A stretch of DNA of 64,000 bases, from contig JAXDBU010000073.1 in the NCBI GenBank assembly GCA_034678485.1, positions 1-64,000 on the forward strand, given 5' to 3'. Source of the stretch: PLanc-01 sp034678485 (lineage in GTDB: Bacteria; Planctomycetota; Phycisphaerae; Sedimentisphaerales; Anaerobacaceae). Both the position numbers and the translations under genes were made by a program. Position 1 is the first letter of the stretch; every line of letters starts with the position of its first letter. This document shows positions 44,530 through 54,200 of the stretch, piece by piece. Under the pieces are notes generated by a model that was given only the letters and a program-made list of their open reading frames with translations, was not told the origin of the DNA and made no database searches.

Positions 44530-45645
44530 ATGAACGCGACAACGAAACCCTTGATCCTGGTGTGTGTTGTTCTGGCGACGTGCGCTACATCCAGCGTGAG
44601 GGCCGATTTCACCTTCGGCGAGCCGGTAGACCTCAGGACTGTCGTCCCAGAGCTTGACGGCACGGCGGACGGCGTCAGTTGCCTCTCATTTGATGGACTC
44701 GAGATGTACATCGACTCCCAACGGCCTGGAGGGTATGGAGATTGGGATTTCTGGGTATTGAGACGTCCTTCCGAAGATGCTGATTGGGGTCCTCCGGAGA
44801 ATCTGGGAGTGCCGATCAACAGCCCGAAGGAGGATTCCTCTTTCTCGATCTCAGCCGATGGGCTTTCGGCGTATTTCAGTTCCAACCGGCTTGGCGGCTA
44901 TGGCAGTTTCGACATCTATATAGTCACTCGCCCGACGACAACCGATCCGTGGGGATCGCCGGTGAACGTGGGCTCGCAGATCAACGGCTCTGCTGCCGAC
45001 ACGGCTCCGTCAGTATCGCCGGACGGCCTGGAACTGCACTTTGTCTCGTGGCGAACCGGAGGATATGGGGATGGCGATATCTATGTGGCACGACGCGAGA
45101 CAACAACCGATCTGTGGGGAAAACCGGCGAATCTCGGCCCGCCAGTGAACAGCGCATACGGGGAGACGCAGGTCTTCCTCTCGGCGGATGGGTTGTTGCT
45201 CTTCTTCGCAGACAACTGGTCTACGGCACCGCGTCCCGGCGGACACGGCAGCCAAGACATCTGGATGGCAAGGCGGGCAGATCCTTCTGCTTCGTGGGAA
45301 GCGCCCGTGAACCTTGGACCTCGCTTCAATGGACCCGCCTACGATTGGTCGCCGCGGATTTCGCCAGACGGACACACCTTCTACTTCAGCACTGCCCTGA
45401 CTCTGGACACCACGACATGGTCCTCCTCGCAGGCTCCGATCATTCCGACCGTGGACTTCAATGCCGATGGGGCCGTGGACCTGGATGATCTGGTGCTGCT
45501 GATCGAGAACTGGGGCACGGACAACACGCTCTACGACATCGGCCCCTATGCCTGGGGCGACGGCGTCGTCGATATCCAGGACCTGAAGGTCTTCATCGCC
45601 GAGTGGGAGAAGGCCAATCCGACGAACTCACAAGATAATCAGTGA
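44530..45645 (+). CDS. Exported PD40 beta-propeller protein with C-terminal dockerin-like pair
   Basis: 371 residues, signal peptide PLILVCVVLATCATSSVRA. The N-terminus ADFTFGEPV is shared with its neighbours. PD40-like blades run to about 300 (SADGLSAYFSSNRLGGYG and similar), then VDFNADGAVDLDDLVLLIEN and GDGVVDIQDLKVFIAEWEK close the protein as a dockerin-like pair. Unlike the first paralogue it has no LamG domain. GGAGG precedes the ATG; 57 bases separate it from the previous gene, so co-transcription is likely. Confidence 0.9.
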   Translation: MNATTKPLILVCVVLATCATSSVRADFTFGEPVDLRTVVPELDGTADGVSCLSFDGLEMYIDSQRPGGYGDWDFWVLRRPSEDADWGPPENLGVPINSPKEDSSFSISADGLSAYFSSNRLGGYGSFDIYIVTRPTTTDPWGSPVNVGSQINGSAADTAPSVSPDGLELHFVSWRTGGYGDGDIYVARRETTTDLWGKPANLGPPVNSAYGETQVFLSADGLLLFFADNWSTAPRPGGHGSQDIWMARRADPSASWEAPVNLGPRFNGPAYDWSPRISPDGHTFYFSTALTLDTTTWSSSQAPIIPTVDFNADGAVDLDDLVLLIENWGTDNTLYDIGPYAWGDGVVDIQDLKVFIAEWEKANPTNSQDNQ

Positions 45646-45679
45646 AAAGAATCCCGCAGACCAATGGAGGCAGACAACC

Positions 45680-47065
45680 ATGAATGCGACAAGGCATTTC
45701 CTGATCCTGGCGTGTGCCATTGGGGCCATGTGCGCTACATCCTTTGTGCGGGCCGACTTCACGTTTGGCTCAGTCGTTTATGTCGGTTCGCCTGTCAACA
45801 GTTGGTACGACGATCTTGGCGTGAGCATATCGTCGGACGGGCTGTCCCTGTATTTTGGCTCCAACCGACCCGGCGGGTTCGGCAGTCACGACCTGTGGGT
45901 CGCGACACGCCTGACAAAAGAGAGTGCGTGGGGGACCCCGACGAATCTCGGAGAAAGAGTGAACAGTCTGGCGGAGGACAGCGATCCGAAGATCTCCGCC
46001 GATGAGTTGTCGCTGTATTTCTGTTCCAAACGGCCCGGCGGACACGGCGATCTCGATCTGTGGGTCGCGACGCGGCCCACGAAAGCAGACGCGTGGAACG
46101 CGCCGGTCAATCTCGGCCCCACGATCAACACGGAGTACTCGGAAGACGCCTGTCATATCATGCCGGATGGTTTGTCCCTGTTCTTCGACTCCGACCGGCC
46201 CGGCGGTCAAGGTGGCTGGGACATCTGGGTCGCGACCCGCGCGTCGGTCAGCGAACCCTGGACCCCGCCGGTGAACGTCGGGACGCCCGTCAACGGGCCG
46301 TACAGCGACGGCGAACCGAGCGTTTCCGCCGACGGACGCATGCTGTTCATGACATCCAACCGGCCGGGAGGCTGCGGTGGCATGGACATCTGGATGGCGT
46401 CGCGGAAGAAGGCGGACGGCCCCTGGGACACACCGACGAATTGCGGATACGCTGTCAACTGGGACGACGCCGATGGCACGGCGGCCATCTCGTCGGATGG
46501 GACGACGCTCTATTTCGCGGGCTACTGCGGGTACTTCTACGGGGGTTACGACCTGTTCGAGGCGTCCATCCTGCCCATCGTGGATTTCACCGAGGACGGT
46601 TTCACGGACATCGACGACCTGATGGCTCTGATGGAACACTGGGGCCAGGACGAGCAGTCGGTCGACATCGGTCCGATGCCCTGGGGCGACGGCCTCGTCG
46701 ATTTCCAGGATGTGGAGGTCTTCGTGCGCCACTGGGAACCGGGGCGAAACGTCATTGGGGTGACCGACGCCACCTTCAACGAGATCGTCTTGCAGTCTGA
46801 GATACCGGTGCTGGTGGACTTCTCCGCATCGTGGTGCTCGGCGTCGACCCGGATGCACCCGGTGATTCAGGAGATCGCCAACGAATACAAGGGCCGAGCG
46901 AAAGTCTGTACGGTCGACGTGGACAATGCTCCGAATCTCTCCGAGCAGTATGACATCGAGTACGTACCGACGTTCATCTTGTTTGACGATGGCCAGATTC
47001 GGGACACCTGGGTGGGCGTTACGAGCAAAGAGGAATTGACGACAGCCATCGACGCACTGCTATAG
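45680..47065 (+). CDS. Exported PD40 beta-propeller protein with dockerin-like pair and CxxS thioredoxin domain
   Basis: 461 residues, signal peptide HFLILACAIGAMCATSFVRA. PD40-like blades (about 35-295), a dockerin-like pair (DFTEDGFTDIDDLMALMEHW, GDGLVDFQDVEVFVRHWE) and from about residue 357 a thioredoxin fold: VLVDFSASWCSAS, VCTVDVDNAPNLSEQYDIEYVPTF (quoted in part: LSEQYDIEYVPTF) with cis-Pro. The active site is WCSAS instead of WCGPC, so only the first Cys is left; such CxxS sites are found in proteins that form mixed disulfides but cannot reduce them. The leader keeps GGAGG but the palindrome of the other two genes is lost. Confidence 0.9.
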   Translation: MNATRHFLILACAIGAMCATSFVRADFTFGSVVYVGSPVNSWYDDLGVSISSDGLSLYFGSNRPGGFGSHDLWVATRLTKESAWGTPTNLGERVNSLAEDSDPKISADELSLYFCSKRPGGHGDLDLWVATRPTKADAWNAPVNLGPTINTEYSEDACHIMPDGLSLFFDSDRPGGQGGWDIWVATRASVSEPWTPPVNVGTPVNGPYSDGEPSVSADGRMLFMTSNRPGGCGGMDIWMASRKKADGPWDTPTNCGYAVNWDDADGTAAISSDGTTLYFAGYCGYFYGGYDLFEASILPIVDFTEDGFTDIDDLMALMEHWGQDEQSVDIGPMPWGDGLVDFQDVEVFVRHWEPGRNVIGVTDATFNEIVLQSEIPVLVDFSASWCSASTRMHPVIQEIANEYKGRAKVCTVDVDNAPNLSEQYDIEYVPTFILFDDGQIRDTWVGVTSKEELTTAIDALL

Positions 47066-47402
47066 GCTGAATCCGGACTGCGTGCCGAGAAGACGCCGGC
47101 ACGGGAGGAGTGGGGATCGACGGGCGTGTAGGGGCCGCGAGGACATGTAGGATGCATGAGCAACAGAACCGGGTCGCGTACGCGACGAGAACCAGAGGAA
47201 CAGACGGGACGGTCAGCCATGAAACGAGGGATTGCAGTTGGCACAAGGGGATTCGTGTGGAACCCTGCGCGAGGGCCACCTCCACGTTTCGCGGACCTGC
47301 GGGTACTGAGGGCGGTATGGAGGGCGCCTCTCTACGAGACCCTCGGCCCCACGGGAGCGTGTGGAACAGTTTACAGGGTTTCTCAGTCGAAAGGATAGAA
47401 AG
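47066..47402. other. Intergenic region before the collar-like gene
   Basis: No convincing gene; a frame from 47219 to 47398 reads as basic low-complexity sequence and is not called. It contains a 14-bp palindrome (annotated) and G-rich runs. Confidence 0.45.
47173..47186 (+). repeat. 14-bp perfect palindrome GTCGCGTACGCGAC
   Basis: A third element of the GTCGC...GCGAC type in this locus, here a perfect 7+7 palindrome and followed by GAGAACCAGAGG. It is about 215 bases before the collar-like start codon, not at the fixed spacing of the other two. Confidence 0.5.
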
Positions 47403-48275
47403 ATGAAAGCGCGGACCCTCATCGTAATCGTGACCGTGCTCTTGTCGACACTCCTGCTGATTCAACGGAGCGACACGCAGGCGGCTCTGGAGGCACAGTT
47501 CGTTGCGGACATGCCGATCGGGTCGATCGTCGCTTACGCCGGGAGTGAGGCGCCGCAGGGGTGGCTTCTGTGTGACGGTGCGCTCTATGCCACGTCCGAC
47601 TACCCCGAGCTATTCGAGGTCGTCGAATTCACTTACGGCAGCAACCCGGCGAAGACCGCCTTCGGAGTGCCCGACCTGACGGGAAGAGTGCCGGTGGGCG
47701 TGAAGCCCTTCTCATGGTACTGCAACGAACTCGGACAGACGGGCGGCGAGGAGCAAGTCACTCTCACAGAAAGCCAGATGCCTTCACACAAGCATGATGT
47801 CAGTGTTTCCAGTCACACGCACGAGATCAGTGTTTCCCCCCACACCCACGCGATCGCTGTTGCCGCGCACACCCACAGCGTCATCGATGCCGGGCACAGC
47901 CACGCTGTGAGTGATCCCGGGCACAGCCACGGCATCACCGATCCCGGGCACTCGCATACGATCTGGCTTCACGACCATCTGGGACAAGGCCAGGTGGACG
48001 ATTCAGGCGTCAACCACCGAGGAGATACCGAGACGGGCTCGAGCAAGACCGGCATCTCCGTGAACAACGCTGTCACCAACATCAGCATCAGCAAGGCCTC
48101 CACCGGTATCGCTGTCGGCCAGACGAGTCCTGCCGCCTCTGCCGCCGGCGCTACGGTCAGCGCATCGGCACAAAGCGTTGTGGTCGGTGTGTCGGAAGCC
48201 TCGAAAGGTTCGGATGGAGCCCATGACAACTTGCAGCCGTACACTGTCGTGAACTACATCATCAGGTGCCGTTGA
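47403..48275 (+). CDS. Exported phage-tail-collar-like protein with HxH repeat
   Basis: 290 residues. A hydrophobic N-terminal segment (LIVIVTVLLSTLLLIQ) should direct export, which is not usual for a tail protein. The collar domain is clear: MPIGSIVAYAGSEAPQGWLLCDG, LTGRVPVG and LTESQMPSHKH (first quoted in part as IGSIVAYAGSEAPQGWLLCD). Then H-x-H motifs recur every nine residues (129-185) with a last HDH at 190. The following 95 residues are beta-rich, fibre-like repeats, ending YTVVNYIIRC. In T4-type fibres, HxH motifs bind iron along a trimeric stalk. SD AAAGGA precedes the ATG. Possible surface fibre or adhesin taken over from a phage. Confidence 0.88.
   Translation: MKARTLIVIVTVLLSTLLLIQRSDTQAALEAQFVADMPIGSIVAYAGSEAPQGWLLCDGALYATSDYPELFEVVEFTYGSNPAKTAFGVPDLTGRVPVGVKPFSWYCNELGQTGGEEQVTLTESQMPSHKHDVSVSSHTHEISVSPHTHAIAVAAHTHSVIDAGHSHAVSDPGHSHGITDPGHSHTIWLHDHLGQGQVDDSGVNHRGDTETGSSKTGISVNNAVTNISISKASTGIAVGQTSPAASAAGATVSASAQSVVVGVSEASKGSDGAHDNLQPYTVVNYIIRCR
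47787..47978 (+). repeat. 27-nt tandem repeat coding for HxH units
   Basis: Seven H-x-H units at a regular 27-base period (9 residues: HKHDVSVSS, HTHEISVSP, HTHAIAVAA, HTHSVIDAG, HSHAVSDPG, HSHGITDPG, HSH) plus a final HDH. Later units are closest to each other (CCCGGGCACAGCCAC shared), consistent with recent slippage. Confidence 0.85.
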
Positions 48276-48452
48276 GACGGAGGATGATGGCCACGCAAAC
48301 GACGCTCGGCAAGGGCGGCGGCGGCCTGCTGGAGTCGCACCATGGGAGAGCCGCGGGACGCCCCAGCCTGCATGTCGCCGTCACGGAGGCAGTGCGAGCC
48401 CTACGCCGGATCACGGCGGCACAGCTCTGCTCCGAAGTAGCCCCTATGCCGG

Positions 48453-49508
48453 CTACTGTCCCAGGAAATTGCCATAGGTCAGAGCCATGACCGCGGCGCT
48501 GAGGATCAACAGTGCTGTGACCAGGACCCCCTTCGTTCGAGCACTCCTGCCGTGCCATTCCCGCAGGACGATCCCCGCCAGGGAGCTGAACAGGATCAAC
48601 ATGAGCATGTGGATCGCCCAACTGGAGAACTTGAATTCGCCCATGCGGACGTGGGCCAGGCCGTAGAACAGAAATTGCCCGTACCACATGCAGCCGGTCA
48701 GAAGGGCCATGAGGTAGTTGATTGGCAGCGCACTGACAGCCGCATCCTTCGGCTGGCGGAATTCACCAAATGTCCCTTGCGAACAGGCCAGGTAGATGCA
48801 GTAGGCGGCCGTTGTCACGAAGGCGCCCGTGTTGGAGAAGATGTAGACGATGTTGGTCTGCCAGTGGCCAGCCCCGAAATCCGTTGCGGTCTTGGCAATG
48901 GGAGCGCCCGTGTGGTTCACGGCGATGCCGTAGAAGGCAGAGAAGACTCCGGCAATCCCGCACAAGAGCAGGCCCTTCCCCAGGACAAATGGCGGATCGC
49001 CAGCGCCGTGCTGCAGCTCCGCTTCCTTGAGCCGGCCCGCCACCCCGCACAGCAGCGTTCCCAACAAGCCGACGAAGATCCCGCTCATCACCCATCCGGC
49101 ACCGGGCTTCCCCATGGTGCTCACGAGCGTTCCCTCGAGAATGGGCCCTGTCAGAGTTCCAAGGACGCACGAGATGCCGATCGAGATGCCATAGGTGAGC
49201 GAGTAGCCGACACAGCGAATCGCCATACCGAACGCGGTACCGCCGATGCCATAGATCACACCCAAGGCAAAAGTCCACCCCATCGCGTTGGGCGGCGCAG
49301 CCCGCAGAACCGCCGCGAGGTCTGGAATCGTCAGCCAGGCCACAAGGATCGGGACGAGCAGCCAGCAGACGGAGGCCTGCGCCAGCCAGTAGGTTTGCCA
49401 GGACCAGCCCCGCAGCTTCTGCTGAGGGGTATAACACAGAGCCGCGGAGAAGGCCCCGATCGCGTGCAGGAACGTTCCCAAGAGGGGATTGACGCCAACC
49501 TCAGTCAT
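48453..49508 (-). CDS. rhaT: L-rhamnose-proton symporter RhaT
   Basis: 351 residues with ten hydrophobic segments, near the 344 of E. coli RhaT. Characteristic stretches are the N-terminus GTFLHAIGAFSAALCYTPQQK, WETYW-like WSWQTYWLAQ, ALGVIYGIGGTAFGMAIR and MWYGQFLFYGLA. It imports L-rhamnose (or L-lyxose) with H+. GAGGAG precedes the ATG. The UroD-like gene lies 28 bases upstream on the same strand, so the two form an operon, divergent from the rhamnose mutarotase gene. Confidence 0.93.
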   Translation of the reverse strand: MTEVGVNPLLGTFLHAIGAFSAALCYTPQQKLRGWSWQTYWLAQASVCWLLVPILVAWLTIPDLAAVLRAAPPNAMGWTFALGVIYGIGGTAFGMAIRCVGYSLTYGISIGISCVLGTLTGPILEGTLVSTMGKPGAGWVMSGIFVGLLGTLLCGVAGRLKEAELQHGAGDPPFVLGKGLLLCGIAGVFSAFYGIAVNHTGAPIAKTATDFGAGHWQTNIVYIFSNTGAFVTTAAYCIYLACSQGTFGEFRQPKDAAVSALPINYLMALLTGCMWYGQFLFYGLAHVRMGEFKFSSWAIHMLMLILFSSLAGIVLREWHGRSARTKGVLVTALLILSAAVMALTYGNFLGQ

Positions 49509-49536
49509 AGAGTCTCCTCAATCTGTTCCGAATCCT

Positions 49537-50703
49537 TCACATGGCTTGGGATTCACCCAAGTCCAGCGGATAAGTCCCATGTTCTCGAATCAGCCTGACG
49601 ATGTAATCGTACGTCCGCCCGGAAACGCTGCTGGTGACGGAATGATCCGACTGGAGGATCAGCCCGCCGCCCTCGGCGGCGCACAGCTTTCGGAGTACCT
49701 CGGCGCGGATCTCCTCACGGTCGCCGCGTTCCCACTTCTGAACGTCGAGATTGCCGCAGAAACCGATGCGGTGGCCATACCGGCGGCGGAGATCCACAAC
49801 GTCCATGCCGGCCTTGACCTCCAGCGGATTGTAGGCATCGACCCCGATCTCGATGTAGTCTTCGAAGATCGCGCTCACGTTCCCGCAGCCGTGGTAGATC
49901 ACAGGCAGGCCGTGCGTATGGCAATGCTCGACCATCGCCTTCACCCACGGCTTGAAGTACTCCCGCCAATAGTCCGGCGAGAAGAACAGACTGTTGCGAT
50001 AGGCGACGTCGCCCCAGATCACAAAGCCATCGAGATACCCTGCAGCCGCCTCGATCGCAGCCCTGCAACACGACAGATAGAATTCCCCGATGCGGTTGAT
50101 GCAGGCGCCCAGGCGATCCGGATACAGTCCCATCCAGAGCAGCGTGTTCTCCTGGCCGATCAGACGCGTAAGGCACTCGTTGACCTCGATCATACTGCCA
50201 AAGACAGGGAAATCGGCCCAGAGACTCTTGACGGTTTCCACCCACGGGGGACTGTTGCGCTGAAAGCCGTCGCCGACGCCGGCAATCTGATTGTCCCCGG
50301 CCTCGAAGAACCGCCGGTGATCACGAGGGTCGTCGAACTCGAAGGCTTCGACCTTCTCGATGCTGTCGGTGTCCCACGACATCTGCTCCGGCATGGGCAG
50401 ATCGAGCCGCTTTCGAAGGACCGTCTCGAATCCGGTCTTGACCCACACCTCGCTGCGGTCCTGCCGAATGATCTCGAAGGGTTTGATGTGCGGGTCCATG
50501 TTGGGGATTGTCACGATCCAGTCGAGATCGTAATAGCGATAGGGATCGGTTTCAGGCGACAGATCGAGCTCCCGGCGCCAACGACTCAGAAACCCTCCCC
50601 AGAAGAAGTCGCTCACCGGCACGCGGTCCGGCTCCTCATGTCGCAGGGTCTTCCGCATGCGTTCGAGCTTGACCAGCGTCGATGCAGGTCGTTGCGTACT
50701 CAT
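49537..50703 (-). CDS. Uroporphyrinogen decarboxylase-like (UroD/MtaA superfamily) protein
   Basis: 388 residues with the UroD TIM-barrel pattern: EEPDRVPVSDFFWGGF near the N-terminus, YLDGFVIWGDVAYRNSLFFS, YWREYFKPWVKAMVEHCHTHG and GLPVIYHGCGNVSAIFEDYI, ending GGLILQSDHSV. Members of this branch are not heme enzymes; they include methylcobamide-CoM methyltransferases and many uncharacterised proteins in planctomycete sugar loci. The H-x-C-G pattern (YHGCGN) resembles the zinc-Cys/His site of MtaA-type enzymes. AAGGAGAG precedes the ATG. Operon with rhaT, so a role in rhamnose or methyl-sugar metabolism is inferred. Confidence 0.85.
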   Translation of the reverse strand: MSTQRPASTLVKLERMRKTLRHEEPDRVPVSDFFWGGFLSRWRRELDLSPETDPYRYYDLDWIVTIPNMDPHIKPFEIIRQDRSEVWVKTGFETVLRKRLDLPMPEQMSWDTDSIEKVEAFEFDDPRDHRRFFEAGDNQIAGVGDGFQRNSPPWVETVKSLWADFPVFGSMIEVNECLTRLIGQENTLLWMGLYPDRLGACINRIGEFYLSCCRAAIEAAAGYLDGFVIWGDVAYRNSLFFSPDYWREYFKPWVKAMVEHCHTHGLPVIYHGCGNVSAIFEDYIEIGVDAYNPLEVKAGMDVVDLRRRYGHRIGFCGNLDVQKWERGDREEIRAEVLRKLCAAEGGGLILQSDHSVTSSVSGRTYDYIVRLIREHGTYPLDLGESQAM

Positions 50704-50882
50704 AACACAGATCTCTCCTTAATGGTCGCCTTCGACCGTCGATAGAGTAGCATACCGGTCCGCTTCCCACAAGACTCGCGGGTCCGCGACTCGAATGACC
50801 CAGGCGCAAAATCGACTATCGCAATCCCGACGATCCTGCCATAATGTTGCCACCTGCATGTAAGAGATAGGAGATTCGCACT

Positions 50883-51221
50883 ATGAAGCGGTATGGAACG
50901 GTGATCGGCGTGAGAACGGATCGGCTCGCGGAGTACAAGAGACTGCACGCGGCGGTCTGGCCCGATGTGCTCAGGAAGATCACAGAGTGCCGGATTCGGA
51001 ACTACTCGATCTACCTTCGCCGGCTGCCGGATGGGAACCACTATCTCTTCAGCTACTTCGAGTACGTCGGCGAGGATTTCGCCGCGGACATGGCCAGGAT
51101 GGCCGCGGACCCCACGACACAGCAGTGGTGGAAAGTCTGCATGCCCTGCCAGGAGCCCTTGCCCGACCGCGCTGAGGGCGAGTGGTGGGCGAGCATGGAC
51201 GAGGTGTTTCACCTCGATTAG
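50883..51221 (+). CDS. rhaM: L-rhamnose mutarotase
   Basis: 112 residues, close to the 104 of E. coli RhaM. MKRYGTVIGVRTDRLAEYKRLHAAVWPDV, ECRIRNYSIYLR, YLFSYFEYVGEDF and the final WWASMDEVFHLD are diagnostic (first quoted in part as LAEYKRLHAAVWPDV). It equilibrates alpha and beta anomers of L-rhamnose (or L-fucose). AGGAG precedes the ATG. The GH38-like gene follows after 57 bases, on the same strand; rhaT is encoded divergently about 1.4 kb away. Confidence 0.95.
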   Translation: MKRYGTVIGVRTDRLAEYKRLHAAVWPDVLRKITECRIRNYSIYLRRLPDGNHYLFSYFEYVGEDFAADMARMAADPTTQQWWKVCMPCQEPLPDRAEGEWWASMDEVFHLD

Positions 51222-51278
51222 CGGTCCGCCGGATTCGAGGGACGCGAGGAAACGGATTCTGCGAATGGAGAAGCAAGC

Positions 51279-54200
51279 GTGACAACTGGAACCCTGACAT
51301 CCTTTGTCTTATTCGTGTTGACCGGCGCCGCCTGGGCAGCTCAACCGGACGCGCCGGCGGAGGTCTTCGTCGTCCCCAATTTCCATCCCGCGAGTTGCGG
51401 CTGGCTCACGGACTGGTCCACCGAGCGCAACTACTGCGCCAACAGCTACCTCGACCACCTCGACCGCGTGCGGGACAACCCGAACTACGCTTTCGCGCTC
51501 TCCGAATGCAACACAATGATCGCCATCCTCAATTTCCACCCGGACCGGGTGGCGGAGCTCAAGCAGCGGATTCGCGAGGGCCGCGTGGAGCTGGTCAATG
51601 CGTTCTTTCTCGAACCGACGATCAATCTCTCGGGCGGCGAAGCCCTCGTCAAGATGGGTGTGGAAGGTCTACGTTGGCAGCAGGCGATCTTCGGGGTTCG
51701 CCCCCGTTTCGTCTGGGCCATCGATGTGACCGGCGTGCACGAGCAGATGGCGCAAATCACATCAGGCCTGGGCCTCGACGCGATGGTCTATACGCGAGAC
51801 AACCCCACCGGCAAATCGATCCACTGGCTCCAGGCCCCGGACGGCTCGCGATGTCCGGCGATCTCGCCCGGCCACTATGCCGATTGGGATCCCGTGTTCC
51901 GCTCGCCGACGCCGCTGGACTCCAAAACCCTCGCGGAGCTTCTGGACGACGTGAAAGCCCGCGCCGGCGGGACACCCGTGGGTGCGCCGGTTCTCGTGCT
52001 GGGCGGCGCCGGCGACTACTCTCTTGCGCCGGCCTGCACGGACTACCCGTCGGCATTCCTGAGGCAGTGGAAGCAGGCGGCCCCTCAGACGTCAATGCAC
52101 TTCACCGGGTTGGGTCGGTACGTCGACGCGATTCGTCCCGGCATTCAATCCGGCCGAATCGAGCTGCCCGTCAGCCGGAGCGGGGCCAGGATGAGTTGGA
52201 CATCCTTCTGGATCGAGAGTCCCAGGGTCAAACGGTGGTATCGGCGGGCGGAACAGGGATTGCAGACGGCCGAGATGCTGGCGACCATCGCCAGCCGCGA
52301 CGGCAAGTTCGAGTATCCCGTCCAGCCCCTCTACTGTGCCTGGCTCCAGATGCTCCTGAACATGGACCGCAACACCCTATGGGGTGCGGCCGGTGGCATG
52401 GTCTTCGAGCATGAGAAGTCGTGGGACGCCCGCGACCGCTTCGAGTCGGTGGAGAAGATCTCCGCCGACGCAACTCACGTAGCCCTCAAGCACATGGCCG
52501 GGCAGGGCCGATGCGCAGCGCTGTTCAATCCGCTGAATTGGCCGAGGACCGATCCTGTACGAATCAGCCTGCCAGCGGGCGTGAGCCCGGTGGGCGTGAC
52601 TTGCCAGAGTGGGGGAGATGGCCAGATCCTATGCCAAGCGTCCCTGCCGTCGACGGGCATTCTCACGCTGGCCACATCGAGCCAGGCAGCCCCCGCGACG
52701 TGGACGATCAACCTGCCAGCGGTAATCGAAACGGCTCACTACCGCGCGAGAATCGATCCGAACAATGGTTCCTTGTGCAGTCTGACGCTGAGATCCTCCG
52801 GCCGGGAGGTCCTGGCAGGTCCAGTGCTGCTCGTGGCCGAGCAGGCAGGCGATTTCCACCGCACCCCGCGGCGCGACCAGCGGAGACGCCTGGCCGATTC
52901 CTGGCAAGCCAAGCCACGCATCAGTGTGAGCGAGGGTCCGTTGGCGACTGTCGTCAGGACGGACTCGTCTCTCCTTGGCAGCGGCGCTCGGCAGACGATC
53001 CATTTCTACAAGGACTCTGGGCGGATCGATTTCGATGTGGAATTGAATGATGTCCCGGACAAGACCATCGTCCTGGCGGAGTTCCCTCTGGCGCAGGCCA
53101 TCCAGGAAACCCGACGCGGCATTCCCTATGGCTTCTCCCACGCTGCATGGGAGAGAGAGGATCCGAGTCTGGCCGGGTTTGGCGATGGAATCGTTCCGGC
53201 AATCCGTTGGTCGCACTACCAGCTCGAACGGGGCGGCGTGGCCCTTCTCGATCGTGGCCTGCCCGGTCGCGAACTCACCGGCCGAACACCGGTGCTGTTT
53301 CTCCTGGACACGCAGGAGATCTACATGGGTTACCCGAATGCCTGGCTCAGCGGTCGCGGCCGACAGAGTTTCTCCTTCGCCCTCGTCGCCCACGACGGCG
53401 ACTGGAAAGACGCACGCATCCCCCAGATGGCCTGGGAGTTCAACCAGCCTCCGGTTGTGGTCGCCGATTGCGCCGAGGCCCTGCCCCGGTCATTCCTGCA
53501 GACCTCCGGCAACGTGATCGTCGAGGCCATGCGCCGTGAAGGGAGCGAGATCGAGGTGCGCCTGGCCGAGTGCCTCGGTGCGGCCGGGATGGTTGAACTC
53601 ACGCTGAACGTGCCGCACCGTAAAGCCGCGATTACCGATCTGACGGGCGGCCGGCGGGAGCCTCTGGAGGGCGGACCGACCTACCGATTCCGCGTGCGAC
53701 CACAACAGATCGTGACATTGCGATTTGGCACGGACTCGACCGTTGCGGACATCCAGCCGCTGACGAAGTGGGATTCGCTCGTGCCGCATGCCAAGCTCGC
53801 CGCGCTCAACACGAAACTCGGTAAGAAGGGCCATCCCCCGGCCGGCGGGCAGGAAGATGAGACCTCGCGATTGCCTGCGGACGCAGCGAAATCCGTTGCC
53901 AGGGGCAAGCAGACCACCGCCTCCAACGTCTATCAGGATCAAGATCGCTGCCGGGCGGAACTGGCCTTCGATGGCGACCCGCAGACGCGCTGGGCCTCCG
54001 ACGCCGGGCTCCAGCAAGCCTGGCTGGAGGTGGATCTCGGGCGAGTGTGCATCATCGACCGGGCCTGGCTCAGCGAGGCGTACGATCGCGTCGAGGAATT
54101 CGAACTGCAGGCGGATCGGGACGGTCGATGGGAGACCTGCGCCCGCGGCGGCAGGATCGGTCTGGGCCTGGAGCTCAAGTTCGCGCCGGTCCAAGCACAG

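Noticed and set aside
47219..47398. Short plus-strand frame upstream of the collar-like gene
   Set aside because: Basic, low-complexity translation (R, P, G), no SD and no recognisable fold.
47787..47978. Regular 27-base repeats as a CRISPR array
   Set aside because: The repeats are contiguous, without unique spacers, and code in frame for HxH units.
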